Source: Rhodococcus sp. IEGM 1381 (GTDB lineage Bacteria > Actinomycetota > Actinomycetes > Mycobacteriales > Mycobacteriaceae). From it: DNA of 64,000 nt. The translations under genes were made by a program, and so were the position numbers. The notes under the pieces are model-generated. The model ran no database searches. It had not been told where the DNA came from and was given only the letters and a program-made list of their open reading frames with translations. The first letter of the stretch is position 1. The number at the start of each line of letters is the position of its first letter. This document shows positions 1-8,727 of this stretch, in pieces. The stretch spans positions 33,706-97,705 of the forward strand of contig NZ_JASHKQ010000015.1 in NCBI RefSeq assembly GCF_030056795.1, read 5' to 3'.

Positions 1-558
1 GGTCGGCCTGGAATCATCCTTGTAGGGCATTCCTTCGGCGCAACCATCGCCCTTCGTATTGCGGGGATGGATCGACGCTGGCCATTGCTCGGGGTGAGTA
101 TCGACGGTACGTCAGGACTGATCGTTCCCAGCATGACCGACCTCGCCGGATCGTTGGTCGATATGCCGATCCACCTTCCGTTGGCACTCGGTCCCGAGGC
201 CATCAGAAGTATGTTCTACGGCCCCGAGGGATCGTACGACGAAAGCGTATTCGCCGCTGCCGCGTCGTGCATCGCACCGGCACCCGCGATCGAGATCCGT
301 GAGTGGGTGTCGCAATGGCCGCTCGAGGTGGAGAAGGTGGCGGCCGGCGTTACCGTCCCGGTCCAGATCCGCCTCAGCGAACACGATTCCATGCAGCCTG
401 TGGATGCAGAATCGCTGGCCGTGTTCTCGGCGCTCTTCACAGCGTCCCCACGCGTCGATGCGGGGATCTACCCGAATTGCGGACACAACACCGACCATCA
501 TCTCGGGGGTCGACAATTGAACCAGGACCGCCTGGCGTTTGCCGCGAGCTGCGTCTGA
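1..558 (+). CDS. Alpha/beta hydrolase, 5'-truncated by the window edge
   Basis: The frame is open from base 1, so the N-terminus lies outside the window. The visible part opens with the nucleophile elbow GHSFG near codons 9-13 of the fragment, which marks an alpha/beta-hydrolase serine. A late CGHNTDHH segment is a good candidate for the catalytic histidine loop. The reaction cannot be told from the fragment; ester, lactone or C-C bond hydrolysis are all possible. It converges on the aldo-keto reductase gene, with 49 bases between the two stops. Confidence 0.75.
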   Translation, partial: GRPGIILVGHSFGATIALRIAGMDRRWPLLGVSIDGTSGLIVPSMTDLAGSLVDMPIHLPLALGPEAIRSMFYGPEGSYDESVFAAAASCIAPAPAIEIREWVSQWPLEVEKVAAGVTVPVQIRLSEHDSMQPVDAESLAVFSALFTASPRVDAGIYPNCGHNTDHHLGGRQLNQDRLAFAASCV

Positions 559-607
559 ACCACCCGTTTCCGACACACTGTTCGGCAGACCGGAGAAGTC
601 TTCGGTC

Positions 608-1459
608 TCAGCGCGGCTTCCGCGGGTCGACCAGTGTGTCGGGATCGGGGCCGATGCGCAAGCCGGTATCGAGGCTGCTGATACGGCGGATGTCATCGGA
701 AACGAGCTCGAAGTCGAACACGTCGAAGTTCTCCCGCAAGCGAGCAGTCTTGTCGGACTTCGGAATGACGACGTTGCCCAGCTGAAGATGCCACCTGATG
801 ACTATCTGACTCGGGGTACGCCCGTACGACTCGGCGATTTCACGCAGCGTCGGATGGTTCAAGACCTGGCCACGAGCCAGGGGGCTCCACGCTTCCGTCA
901 CGACCCCCAGGTCGCGGTGCTTCTCTCGAAGTCCGGTCTGGGTGAAGAGCGGGTGCAGTTCGACTTGGTTGATGGCCGGCGTGACGCCGGTTTCGAATAG
1001 CAGGCGGTCGAGGTGTCGGGGCTGAAAGTTTGCAACACCGATTGCTCGGGTCAGTCCGGAGCGCTGCATGTCGATCAAAGCTCGCCAGGTGTCGACGTAG
1101 AGATCACGCGACGGAACGGGCCAGTGAATCAAGTACAGGTCGACGTAATCGACCCCCAGCTGGGACAAGCTGACGTCCAACGCCCGCTTGGCCGGCTCGT
1201 AGCCATGAGAATCGTTGAAGCACTTGGTCGTTATGAACACGTCCTCACGGTCGAGCCCGACGCGGCGGAGTGCTTCGCCGACGCCGGGCTCGTTCCGATA
1301 TCCTGCGGCGGTGTCGATATGCCGGTACCCGATGTTCAGGGCGTCCGTTGCCACGTCGGCTGTGGCATCGGGCGGAACCTGGAAGACGCCGAATCCGAGC
1401 TGGGGGATCGTGACGTTGCTTCCCAGCTGAATCAGAGGGACGCCCTGATGTTCGGACAT
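608..1459 (-). CDS. Aldo/keto reductase (2,5-diketo-gluconate-reductase-like AKR)
   Basis: This 283-residue protein has the AKR catalytic tetrad in order: Asp and Tyr in DTAAGYRNE, Lys in TTKCF, and His in LYLIHWP, followed by the C-terminal NADPH-binding VIPKS segment. The family reduces aldehydes and ketones with NADPH in the cytosol. An in-frame upstream extension exists, but the ATG at 1459 is preferred because an AAGGTGAG-like ribosome site precedes it and family homology starts just after. It is the last gene of a four-gene minus-strand operon (SnoaL-like, SDR, amidase, AKR) and lies 31 bases after the amidase stop. The substrate is unknown. Confidence 0.88.
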   Translation of the reverse strand: MSEHQGVPLIQLGSNVTIPQLGFGVFQVPPDATADVATDALNIGYRHIDTAAGYRNEPGVGEALRRVGLDREDVFITTKCFNDSHGYEPAKRALDVSLSQLGVDYVDLYLIHWPVPSRDLYVDTWRALIDMQRSGLTRAIGVANFQPRHLDRLLFETGVTPAINQVELHPLFTQTGLREKHRDLGVVTEAWSPLARGQVLNHPTLREIAESYGRTPSQIVIRWHLQLGNVVIPKSDKTARLRENFDVFDFELVSDDIRRISSLDTGLRIGPDPDTLVDPRKPR

Positions 1460-1490
1460 GAAGCACTCACCTTCGATCGAATGGCATCGG

Positions 1491-2195
1491 TCAGCGTTGC
1501 AGCGCGATGTCGGCGAGTTGGTCGGCCGTAATGGCGTCGGCGTACTTCGCATTCATCTCGAAGAGGTTCACCCCGTGACTCAATCGCGAGCGGTCGAACA
1601 CCGCATCCTCGATGACGAAGGTCGGATATCCGTGTGAGTGGGAGTCGATGACGGTCGCGCGGACGCAGCCAGAGGTTGTCCCGCCGGTCACGATCACCGA
1701 GTCGACGCCTTGTCGTACGAGGTAGGACATCAAGGCGGTGTCGAAGAATGCGCTTGCCTTCGGTTTTGCGAACACGACCGCGGACTCGGGCGGCGTGATG
1801 GCGTCCGGGATGTCTTGAGATTCCGGTTTGTCCATGGCCGATGCGCCCGAGGAACCATCGCCCTTCACAGTCCCGCCGTAGATCGAGGCCATGCCGGTGA
1901 GAGCAGTGGTGTAAACGATGGGCCACCCTTGACCTTCGGCCAGGTCGATCACCCTCTTCAGGGGATCCATCGACTCCCATGCGTTCGGTCCGCAGGAAGT
2001 AGGGAAGTCGGCTGTCGCCTCCTCCATCGACTGTCCTTCCTCACCGGTGAAGGCGCGTACGACGTCGATGACCAGAAGAGCCGGTCGCGTTCCCAGTGTG
2101 TTCTTAACGGACCAGATTCCCTTGCTGTAGGCGTCCGGGTCTGCGTCGGTGACCATAGTCGTCCACCAGCGGGGAGCGTCGGTCTGTCGTGTCAT
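1491..2195 (-). CDS. Isochorismatase-like cysteine hydrolase (N-carbamoylsarcosine-amidase type)
   Basis: The 234-residue protein carries the Asp-Lys-Cys triad of the isochorismatase-like amidohydrolases: Asp44 in LLVIDVVRAF, Lys144/146 in VFAKPKASAF, and Cys177 in GGTTSGCVRA. The long N-terminal arm and GGTTSGCVRAT wording resemble N-carbamoylsarcosine or maleamate-type amidases more than true isochorismatases. The family hydrolyses C-N bonds of amides and ureido compounds in the cytosol. ATG 2195 is chosen over ATG 2201 because the AGGA ribosome site is 6 bases from the former and touches the latter. An amidase here fits breakdown of a nitrogen-containing substrate. Confidence 0.87.
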   Translation of the reverse strand: MTRQTDAPRWWTTMVTDADPDAYSKGIWSVKNTLGTRPALLVIDVVRAFTGEEGQSMEEATADFPTSCGPNAWESMDPLKRVIDLAEGQGWPIVYTTALTGMASIYGGTVKGDGSSGASAMDKPESQDIPDAITPPESAVVFAKPKASAFFDTALMSYLVRQGVDSVIVTGGTTSGCVRATVIDSHSHGYPTFVIEDAVFDRSRLSHGVNLFEMNAKYADAITADQLADIALQR

Positions 2196-2226
2196 GTTCA
2201 TTCCTGTTCTGTTGCTGTGCTTGGGA

Positions 2227-2991
2227 TCAGCCGTCGATGCTGTAGCCGCCGTCGACGACGACGACCTGTCCGGTGACATAGTCGGAAAGAGATGATCCGA
2301 GATAGACGACGGTGCCCGCGATGTCCTGGGGTGAGCCCCAACGCCCGAGCGGGATGCGAGCCAAGATGCTCGCCGTCCGCTCGCTGTTCTGAGTGAGCTT
2401 CGCCGTGAAATCCGTGGCTATGTACCCGGGCGTGATGGCATTCACGCGAATGTGATGAGGGGCCCATTCCAAGGCGAGCGCCCGGGTCAGCCCTAGGAGC
2501 GCGGACTTGCTCGCTCCGTACGACGAGGCGCGCCGGACGCCGAAATGTGCGCTCAGCGACGCGACGTTGATGATCGAACCGCCGCCGAGTTCCTTCATCG
2601 AGGGCAGGACCGCGCGGGCCGCCGTCACGGCACCGCCCACATTGGTATCGAACACGCGTCGCCACGACTCCTCCGTCATCTCCTCCGTGGCAGTGCGATC
2701 GATGGCGCCGGCGTTGTTGACCAGGATCGACGGCGGGCCGAGCTCCTCGGAGAGGCTCTCGACAGCATGTCGCAGTTTCACGGGGTCGGCGACGTCGGCG
2801 ACGCGGAGCGAGACTTTGCCCACGCCCTGCCCCCGGATAGTGGCTTCGAGTTCACTCAGAGCAGTGGCATTTCGAGCGATCAAGCCGACGCCGGCTCCTG
2901 CTCGGGCCAGCGCGAGCGCCGCCCCGCCGCCGATGCCGCGAGACGCGCCCGTGACAATGGCGATCTGTCCCTCGAGTAGCGCCATGGTCAT
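2227..2991 (-). CDS. Short-chain dehydrogenase/reductase (SDR, FabG-like)
   Basis: This 254-residue classical SDR has the TGASRGIG cofactor motif at the N-terminus, NNAG in strand 4, the catalytic Ser in NVASLS and YGASK with Tyr and Lys, and a C-terminal VTGQVVVVDGG. Such enzymes oxidise or reduce secondary alcohols and ketones with NAD(P)H. The ATG at 2991 overlaps the TGA of the upstream SnoaL-like gene by four bases, which implies translational coupling; ATG 2985 is an alternative. The amidase gene follows 31 bases downstream. The substrate cannot be read from sequence. Confidence 0.9.
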   Translation of the reverse strand: MTMALLEGQIAIVTGASRGIGGGAALALARAGAGVGLIARNATALSELEATIRGQGVGKVSLRVADVADPVKLRHAVESLSEELGPPSILVNNAGAIDRTATEEMTEESWRRVFDTNVGGAVTAARAVLPSMKELGGGSIINVASLSAHFGVRRASSYGASKSALLGLTRALALEWAPHHIRVNAITPGYIATDFTAKLTQNSERTASILARIPLGRWGSPQDIAGTVVYLGSSLSDYVTGQVVVVDGGYSIDG

Positions 2992-3449
2992 GAGGTGGTT
3001 TGGTGATAAAGGTGCGCTAACTCCATGACACTCTGCGTCGGGACCACCCCGATCTGATGAAGTGCTTCGAGCGGGTTGATGTGCACTATCTCGGCCTCGA
3101 GCAGCCCGTCTGTGCCGACCGGAAATTCCGCCAGGGCGTGGGTGACCACCTCGCGACCGGTAGCGGGGAAAGGACCCCACGCTCCGCGATGATGGCGTCG
3201 GACGACAATCGTCGCAAAGACACGGTCACCGGCGTCGTGCAAGGTGACCTCCTCGTTGACGAGGTCGGGAAACGACCCGAAGAGCGATGCGTAGTGAGCG
3301 CGGACCGCTTCCTGGCCCCGCAGAAGATATCCCTGAGTGGGAATCGAGTACCAGCATTCTTGACTGAAAGTCGCCATTGTGGCGTCGAGGTCCTGTCGGT
3401 CCTCCGCCTCCAGATGAGCGCGGACGAGAGCAACGGCATCCTGTGTCAT
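2988..3449 (-). CDS. SnoaL-like / NTF2-fold protein
   Basis: This 153-residue protein has the size and pattern of the SnoaL/NTF2-like fold: an N-terminal helix with AEDRQDLDATMATF, the conserved W-Y pair of the first strand (ECWYSIPTQG), then LRGQEAVRAHYASLFGSFPDL. Family members act as polyketide cyclases, dehydratases, isomerases or ligand binders, so no reaction is assigned. It is the first gene of the minus-strand operon and has a near-perfect ribosome site, GGAGGTGAT, six bases before its ATG. Its promoter contains a copy of the TGTA-N7-TACA operator at 3465-3479, linking it to the GntR regulon described for 8.7-23.7 kb. Confidence 0.82.
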   Translation of the reverse strand: MTQDAVALVRAHLEAEDRQDLDATMATFSQECWYSIPTQGYLLRGQEAVRAHYASLFGSFPDLVNEEVTLHDAGDRVFATIVVRRHHRGAWGPFPATGREVVTHALAEFPVGTDGLLEAEIVHINPLEALHQIGVVPTQSVMELAHLYHQTTS

Positions 3450-3464
3450 GGAATCACCTCCAAC

Positions 3465-3479
3465 TGTATAGTGAATACA
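3465..3479 (-). promoter_or_regulatory. TGTA-N7-TACA operator overlapping promoter of the SnoaL-SDR-amidase-AKR operon
   Basis: Read on the minus strand the site is TGTATTCACTATACA. The embedded TATTCA (3477-3472) is placed as a -10 hexamer for a start at A3465, which would give a 16-base leader holding the strong GGAGGTGAT ribosome site. The same 15-base pattern recurs at 8713, 14670, 16751 and 43023. A GntR-family repressor is the inferred ligand. Confidence 0.65.
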
Positions 3480-3571
3480 CTACGTGTTTTCCTTCGCGGC
3501 GGCCATACGACGGCCTGGAAAGATGGGAAGGCCCTACGTCTCCGGTGAGGGTCGACGTCACTGGGATGGGC

Positions 3572-4801
3572 CTATGCAACCTGCCGGGCCAGCACCCGCA
3601 GGTCGACGGACAGATCAGCTGCGTCACTCGACGACGGCGAGATGCCGGCCGCCAACAGCTTGCGAGCAGCAAGGTGATCGAGCGGACGGTTGATCGACTC
3701 GACCGCGACGAGTTGCGACCCGCGATACAGCAGTACCGAGAAGCTGCTCGCCGATTCTCGACGAAGAACGTGGCTATCGTAGCCGTCCAGCAGACCCGCG
3801 ATCTGGACCTTGTGACCGAACTGAGTGGTCCAGAACCAGGGAACTGCCGCAAACGGAGTCGGGGTCCCAACGATGGACTGCGCGACCGCTTTGGCCTGGT
3901 CGCTGGCGTTCTGAACAGATTCGAGGCGGATCGACCGCGATTCGGACGTGGGAAAGCGGCAGCAATCGCCCACAGCCCATATGGCCGGATCCTCGGTGCG
4001 AAGCATCTCGTCCACAATTATTCCATTGTCGGTGGGTAGATGTGCTTGCCGGGCAAGACCGTCTGCAGCCACCACGCCTATACCGATCACTACGAGGTCA
4101 GCTGCGATCGTCACCCCGTTCGTGCAGCGCACACCTGTCACGCCGTCGCGCTGGTCGCCGAGAATCGTGTCGACAACGGTCCCGGTGAGCACATCGACTC
4201 CCGCGCGGCGGTGCTCGGAGACCAAGAAGTCGGCGGACTCCGGTGACAGGGCACGAGACATGGATCGTCGAGCGGCCTCCAGCACGGTCACGGTGCTCCC
4301 GAGCTTTCGAGCAGCAGCGGCCACTTCCAACCCGATGAAACCGGCACCCACGACAACGACCCGAGCATGGGGCGTCAATCGCGGCGCCATGTCCCGTGCA
4401 TCCTGCGCGGTAGCCAGATAGTGCACTCCGGGTAGTGCGTTACCGTCGACGGCGAGTGGGCGGGGGCGTGCACCGGTTGCCAGCACCACGTTCGCGTAGC
4501 CGATACGTTCGCCGGAGCTCAGTTCCACCTCTCGTGCTTCTCGGTGCAGAGCCACCGCGTGGTGTCCCTGTCGCAGGGCAATGTCGTTGTCCTGGAAGAA
4601 CTCGGCCGGTCGCAGGAGATCGAGCTGTCGAAGGCCACCACTGTTCAGGAAGTCCTTCGACAGAGGAGGCCGCTGGTAAGGCATGCCGTCCTCGTCTCCG
4701 ATCAGAACGATCGGCAGCTCCGAGTCGTGTTGACGGAGCGACGCGGCAACCTGAACACCCGCGTGTCCCGCACCGACGATCACGACCGTCGAGTCGCTCA
4801 T
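3572..4801 (-). CDS. FAD-dependent ferredoxin reductase of the P450 system
   Basis: This 409-residue protein is a putidaredoxin-reductase-type flavoprotein. It has an N-terminal FAD-binding VIVGAGHAGVQVAASLR, the PYQRPPLSKDFL segment typical of this family, a central NAD-binding VVVGAGFIGLEVAAAARKLG, and WAVGDCCRFP for FAD binding, followed by the C-terminal reductase domain. It passes electrons from NADH to the 2Fe-2S ferredoxin encoded immediately upstream, whose stop overlaps its ATG by four bases. Together with the P450 and ferredoxin it completes a class I electron-transfer chain. It might also serve the Rieske oxygenase at 14.7 kb, which has no reductase of its own nearby; that is only an inference. 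Confidence 0.93.
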   Translation of the reverse strand: MSDSTVVIVGAGHAGVQVAASLRQHDSELPIVLIGDEDGMPYQRPPLSKDFLNSGGLRQLDLLRPAEFFQDNDIALRQGHHAVALHREAREVELSSGERIGYANVVLATGARPRPLAVDGNALPGVHYLATAQDARDMAPRLTPHARVVVVGAGFIGLEVAAAARKLGSTVTVLEAARRSMSRALSPESADFLVSEHRRAGVDVLTGTVVDTILGDQRDGVTGVRCTNGVTIAADLVVIGIGVVAADGLARQAHLPTDNGIIVDEMLRTEDPAIWAVGDCCRFPTSESRSIRLESVQNASDQAKAVAQSIVGTPTPFAAVPWFWTTQFGHKVQIAGLLDGYDSHVLRRESASSFSVLLYRGSQLVAVESINRPLDHLAARKLLAAGISPSSSDAADLSVDLRVLARQVA

Positions 4802-5121
4802 TCCTGGTCCCGAGGAACATGGACGGTCATTCCATCGAGATCATCGATCACCGAGATCTGACAGCTCAGGCGACTGTTGCTTTCTCGCGGGGACGCAGTG
4901 TCGCCGAGCAGTTCGTCTTCCACCTCATCCGGTCCGGGAATTCGGTCCAGCCATTCCTGGCCGACATACACGTGACAGGTTGCGCACATAGCATTTCCGC
5001 CGCACTCGGCAATGATTCCGTTGATGCCGTTATCGACTGCCGCGTCCTTGAGGGTGGTTCCGGACGCCGTCTCGACGGTCCGCGAATGGCCCTCGGCCGG
5101 TACGAATGTGATTCTCGGCAT
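4798..5121 (-). CDS. 2Fe-2S ferredoxin (adrenodoxin/putidaredoxin type)
   Basis: The 107-residue protein has four cluster cysteines at positions 40, 46, 49 and 87, in the C-x5-C-x2-C...C spacing of vertebrate-type ferredoxins (ECGGNAMCATC). The start ATG shares a base with the TGA of the P450 gene (TGATG), and its own stop overlaps the reductase start by four bases, so all three are coupled. Its role is to shuttle single electrons from the reductase to the P450 in the cytosol. A longer in-frame upstream extension inside the P450 gene is not supported by family length. Confidence 0.95.
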   Translation of the reverse strand: MPRITFVPAEGHSRTVETASGTTLKDAAVDNGINGIIAECGGNAMCATCHVYVGQEWLDRIPGPDEVEDELLGDTASPRESNSRLSCQISVIDDLDGMTVHVPRDQE

Positions 5122-6332
5122 CAGGCTGCCTCTATCCGCAACGGGAGACTGGCGAAGCCTCGCAAGGTGTTGTTGAACTTTCGGACCGGTTCGCCGTCGA
5201 GGGTCAATGCCTTCACCTTGTCTGCCAGCACACCGAGCACACTTTCTCCTTCCAAGCGGGCCAACATCTGACCGACGCACGCGTGAATCCCTGCACCGAA
5301 TCCGACATGTCCGTTCGGTCCGCGCTGGATGTCGTATTCGTCCGGCCGGTCCCATCGCCGTGGATCGCGGTTGGCGGCCGCGAGGAACAGCAACACCTTG
5401 TCGTCCTTGCGGAGGGTGACGTCCTCGACTCGAACATCACGGGTGAGTGTGCGATAGAAGGCCTGAACAGGAGATTCGAACCTGATGCTCTCCTCGAAGG
5501 CGGACCTGACCAGTGTACGGTCGGCGCGCAATGCCGCGAACTGGTCGGGATGAGTAGCGAGACAGAACAGCGCATTGCCGATGCCGTTCATGGTGGTGTC
5601 GACGCCGGCGATCAGGAAGTTTCGAACGAGCATGCCACCGTCGTCGTCCGAGTACCCTTCTTCGGCGGCATATTCGTGCACCATGGCTCCGAGACTGCCG
5701 GCGCGGAGATTCTCGCGTCGACAATTCAGTGCGACGTACTTCATCAGTTCGTCGGCGTTCTCCAGCGAGCGCTCCATGAGCGAGTTCATCGGACCGAAGG
5801 CGTTGAATGCCAGCGCCCCGATCAGGGGAAGTTTTTTGCGCTCGTCTCCTGGAGGGAGGCCGAGTTGATCAGGGAATACCTTCAACGGAAAAGCTTCTGC
5901 GATGTCGGCGAAACCGTCGAATCGTCCCCGTTCGACAAGAGGATCGATAATGGCCTCGGCCTCCGACCGAAAGCTTTCCTTCAACGCTTTCACAGTTTTG
6001 GGGCCGAGCACCCGCGACAGCACTCGACGTGCCCGGGTATGATCAGGAGGATCCGCCTCGATCACCAGGCTCTGCGTGCGAAACAGTTCGCCCTTCGACA
6101 GATCCAGATGGCCCACCCCGCGGCTGGAGCAGAACGTCTCGTGATCGCGAAGCGCCATCTCGACGTGCTCAGCCCGTGCGAGGCCCCAGCAGTTGTACCG
6201 GTCGAGCCACACGGCGGGACCCAGCTCGCGTACCCGCTCCTGATCGGGGTAGGGGTCCGCAAAGTACCGATCACTGTAGGGATCGACATCAGTGTGTCGT
6301 TCCGAGTTCGAGGTGTGAGCTGCAGTGGTCAT
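5121..6332 (-). CDS. Cytochrome P450, CYP199A-like (putative aromatic-acid monooxygenase / O-demethylase)
   Basis: The 403-residue P450 has the I-helix AGVDTT near residue 244, the K-helix E-x-x-R in EESIR, and the heme loop FGAGIHACVGQ with the proximal Cys at about residue 352. Several segments match my recollection of the CYP199A family: FCSSRGVG, FNAFGP, RFESPVQAFYRT, NRDPRRW, ARLEGE and FNNTLRG. CYP199A enzymes bind para-substituted benzoates and demethylate 4-methoxybenzoate, so an aromatic acid substrate is plausible but unproven. It heads the P450-ferredoxin-reductase operon and is divergent from a LysR regulator 79 bases away (to ATG 6412). No clear ribosome site precedes the ATG. 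Confidence 0.9.
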   Translation of the reverse strand: MTTAAHTSNSERHTDVDPYSDRYFADPYPDQERVRELGPAVWLDRYNCWGLARAEHVEMALRDHETFCSSRGVGHLDLSKGELFRTQSLVIEADPPDHTRARRVLSRVLGPKTVKALKESFRSEAEAIIDPLVERGRFDGFADIAEAFPLKVFPDQLGLPPGDERKKLPLIGALAFNAFGPMNSLMERSLENADELMKYVALNCRRENLRAGSLGAMVHEYAAEEGYSDDDGGMLVRNFLIAGVDTTMNGIGNALFCLATHPDQFAALRADRTLVRSAFEESIRFESPVQAFYRTLTRDVRVEDVTLRKDDKVLLFLAAANRDPRRWDRPDEYDIQRGPNGHVGFGAGIHACVGQMLARLEGESVLGVLADKVKALTLDGEPVRKFNNTLRGFASLPLRIEAA

Positions 6333-6385
6333 GGATCAATGATGGCCAGGTAACCCACTATTTGGAAAATAGATTCTGCTCACGG

Positions 6386-6404
6386 TGAGTATGAGCAATA
6401 CTCA
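6386..6404. promoter_or_regulatory. Palindromic LysR-type operator between P450 operon and its regulator
   Basis: The 19-base sequence TGAGTATGAGCAATACTCA is a perfect inverted repeat with 7-base arms and a 5-base centre. It satisfies the T-N11-A rule for LysR-type regulators and sits in the divergent promoter region. It overlaps the alternative starts GTG 6385 and ATG 6391 of the LysR gene, which favours ATG 6412 as the real start. Confidence 0.6.
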
Positions 6405-6411
6405 TGACGTG

Positions 6412-7305
6412 ATGAACCTCAGACAGCTCGAATACTTCGTTGCTGCGGTCGACGCGGGAACCATGACGGAGGCGTCTCGACGTCTGTACGTGTCGCAGTC
6501 CGCGATATCTCTGTCGATCGCGCAGTTGGAGTCGAGCATCGACACTCAATTGCTGGTCCGGGCGAAGGGGCAACCACTCCAGTTGACGGAAGCGGGACGT
6601 CGGGTGCTCCCCAGGGCGCGCGCCCTGCTGGCGCACGCCGAACAGGTCCGGTCGTTCGTCAAGGACGAGGCGGATGTGCTCCGCGGGTCGCTGGTCGTCG
6701 GCTGCACGAGTCTGGCGGCACCATTCGTTCTACCGGAGTTGTTGAAGGTCTTCGCCGAACGCCAGCCGGAGATCGTCGTCGACTTCATCGAGGCCCCCTC
6801 GGACAAGCTTGCCGAGTCCCTCGCGTCGGGCCGATGTGAGATCGCCCTTCTCTACGATCAGAACCGGGTGCACGACATCGTGGTCGAACCGTTGCGGACC
6901 GGACGTCCGTACGCCGTGTTCGATCCCGATCACCCGCTCGCGGGACGGGGATCTGTCGGGTTGGACGAACTCGCACCCCATCCGTTGATCATGCTCGACA
7001 ACGCGCCGAGCCGGGAGTACCACCGAGCGCTGTTCGCTGCAGCGGGTTTCCAACCGAGCGTCCGGCACTACGTCTCGACCTTCGACATGGCCCACGCACT
7101 CGTCAGCCGTGGTCTCGGCTACGCAACGATGCTCGGCTGGCCGTCGGTCGACTACTCGCACGGCGGCCGAGGTCTGGTTCAAGTGCCGATACACGACGAT
7201 CCCCTCACCAACGAGCTGGTGTTGGCCCACTCGGCGGCTGTTCAGCTCAGTCGGCGGGCACAGGCTTTTGCGTCGTCGTGCCGAGACATCGTGCCGCGCT
7301 TATGA
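6412..7305 (+). CDS. LysR-family transcriptional regulator of the P450 operon
   Basis: The 297-residue protein starts with the standard LysR N-terminus MNLRQLEYFVAAVD, followed by the winged helix-turn-helix with SQSAISLSIAQLE and the effector domain beginning near LVVGCTSLAAPF. LysR proteins usually activate a divergent operon in response to a pathway metabolite. The divergent layout points to the P450-ferredoxin-reductase operon as target, with an aromatic acid as likely effector. GTG 6385 and ATG 6391 are alternative starts, but a palindrome covers them. No ribosome site is visible at 6412. Confidence 0.9.
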   Translation: MNLRQLEYFVAAVDAGTMTEASRRLYVSQSAISLSIAQLESSIDTQLLVRAKGQPLQLTEAGRRVLPRARALLAHAEQVRSFVKDEADVLRGSLVVGCTSLAAPFVLPELLKVFAERQPEIVVDFIEAPSDKLAESLASGRCEIALLYDQNRVHDIVVEPLRTGRPYAVFDPDHPLAGRGSVGLDELAPHPLIMLDNAPSREYHRALFAAAGFQPSVRHYVSTFDMAHALVSRGLGYATMLGWPSVDYSHGGRGLVQVPIHDDPLTNELVLAHSAAVQLSRRAQAFASSCRDIVPRL

Positions 7306-7580
7306 TCACGGCTCCGAACAATTCGGACCGGTCCCCGGCGGGATCGTGGCCGGCGTTCTTCGACGACGCGGCCCGAGCCACCCATACGTGTGGTCGGATC
7401 CATCACATCGGGTAGTGGCATCGTCCTGCTCAGTGGGCGATGATCGTAGCCCCGAACGTGGGGAAGGTCGGACCCGTCGCCGTCGAGCTTCGAGCCCACA
7501 CGTCGAACCGGGACTTCCGGCATCGAATTCGGGGCATCATTCCATCGCGTTCACGCGAGTCACCATCATCGAGGAGCACT

Positions 7581-8624
7581 GTGAGTATCAGCGCCAAGTT
7601 GTCGTCGTCCGAGGTCGATTCCGATTGGGCCGACCTGTCCGCTGTTCCCGGAGCAGACAAGGCGTTTGCCCATCACGGCATCGCTTTCACAGCGACGGGT
7701 GAACTGGTCGGGTTTCATGCGGGCCAGCTCGTCGTGATCGACAGTGGCGGGTCCGTGGTCAGCATCGCCGAGACGGAATTGACGGAGGGGCACGGCGTGA
7801 CCGTCGTGCGCGAGGGCGACCGCGATCTCGTGTGGATCGCCGATCCCGGGTTCGCGATCGCGTGCGGACACGGCGCGGGCAGCCCGAAGCTCCCACCATT
7901 CTTCGGAGCGGGTCTCGATGTGACGAGAACGCCCGGCAGGGTCGTGCAGATGACGATCGCGGGAGAGATCGTTCGCTCGCTGCCCACCCCGGTAGCCGTG
8001 ACCGACGACGCTCCCGGTCCGTATGCGCCGTATGCGCCCACTGCCGTCGCCGTCGACGAGACGAGGTTCGGTGGTAGGGGCGACATCTGGGTCGCAGACG
8101 GGTACGGGAGCAACGTGGTCCACCGGTTCGACAGCGCAGGTCAGCACATCGCGACCCTCACCGGCTCCGAAGGGGCCGGACGTTTCGACTGCCCGCACTC
8201 GGTTTTCGTGGACCGGCGTCCGGGCAAGTCCCCCGAGTTGTACGTCACGGATCGCGGTAACGCGCGCATCGCGGTCTACGACCTCGAGGGGCGGTTCTCA
8301 CGGCTTGTCGGTGAGGAGTTCCTGGATTCCCCGAGCGGCATTGCGATGTGGGCCGGAGCCCTTGCCGTGGTCGAGCTCAACGGTCGGTTGACGCTCTTGG
8401 GCGAGGACGATCGACTCGTCGGGCACGTCGGTGACAATCCTGACGCCAAAGGGCGTCCCGGGTGGCCCAACGCGTTGGGCGAAGGCCGCGTCGCCCAACG
8501 ACCGACCGAGCTCGTTGCCGGCCGATTCAATTCTCCCCACGCCGTGGCCGTCGACGCTCACGACAGGCTGGTGGTCGCAGAATGGGTCATCGGGGGGCGC
8601 TACTCATCCGTCACCCCGTCCTAG
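7581..8624 (+). CDS. NHL-repeat beta-propeller protein
   Basis: This 347-residue protein contains several NHL/beta-propeller blades, seen as repeats of DIWVADGYGSNVVHRFD, LYVTDRGNARIAVYD and RFNSPHAVAVDAHDRLVVAEW, spaced 45-60 residues apart. No signal peptide is seen, so it is probably cytosolic. NHL proteins range from lyases and lactonases to scaffolds, so no reaction is assigned. GTG 7581 is preferred because GAGGAG stands 4 bases before it; a longer ATG-started frame from 7440 has no family support. It lies downstream of the LysR gene after a 275-base gap in which no gene was recognised. Confidence 0.78.
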   Translation: MSISAKLSSSEVDSDWADLSAVPGADKAFAHHGIAFTATGELVGFHAGQLVVIDSGGSVVSIAETELTEGHGVTVVREGDRDLVWIADPGFAIACGHGAGSPKLPPFFGAGLDVTRTPGRVVQMTIAGEIVRSLPTPVAVTDDAPGPYAPYAPTAVAVDETRFGGRGDIWVADGYGSNVVHRFDSAGQHIATLTGSEGAGRFDCPHSVFVDRRPGKSPELYVTDRGNARIAVYDLEGRFSRLVGEEFLDSPSGIAMWAGALAVVELNGRLTLLGEDDRLVGHVGDNPDAKGRPGWPNALGEGRVAQRPTELVAGRFNSPHAVAVDAHDRLVVAEWVIGGRYSSVTPS

Positions 8625-8712
8625 CGCTGATCCGAGCCGGCAGAACGGCCGTGACTCGAGGTTTCTGTCGACACTGCGCATCGATCGGTATCCGAAAAAT
8701 GTGGACATGACA

Positions 8713-8727
8713 TGTATTCTGTGTACA
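8713..8727 (+). promoter_or_regulatory. TGTA-N7-TACA operator / -10 region of the GntR gene
   Basis: TGTATTCTGTGTACA ends on the first base of ATG 8727. Its TATTCT (8715-8720) lies exactly at -12 to -7 from that A, so the site reads as a leaderless promoter with the operator laid over the -10 element. It differs from the site at 14670 by one base of 15. Autoregulation by the GntR product is inferred. Confidence 0.68.
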
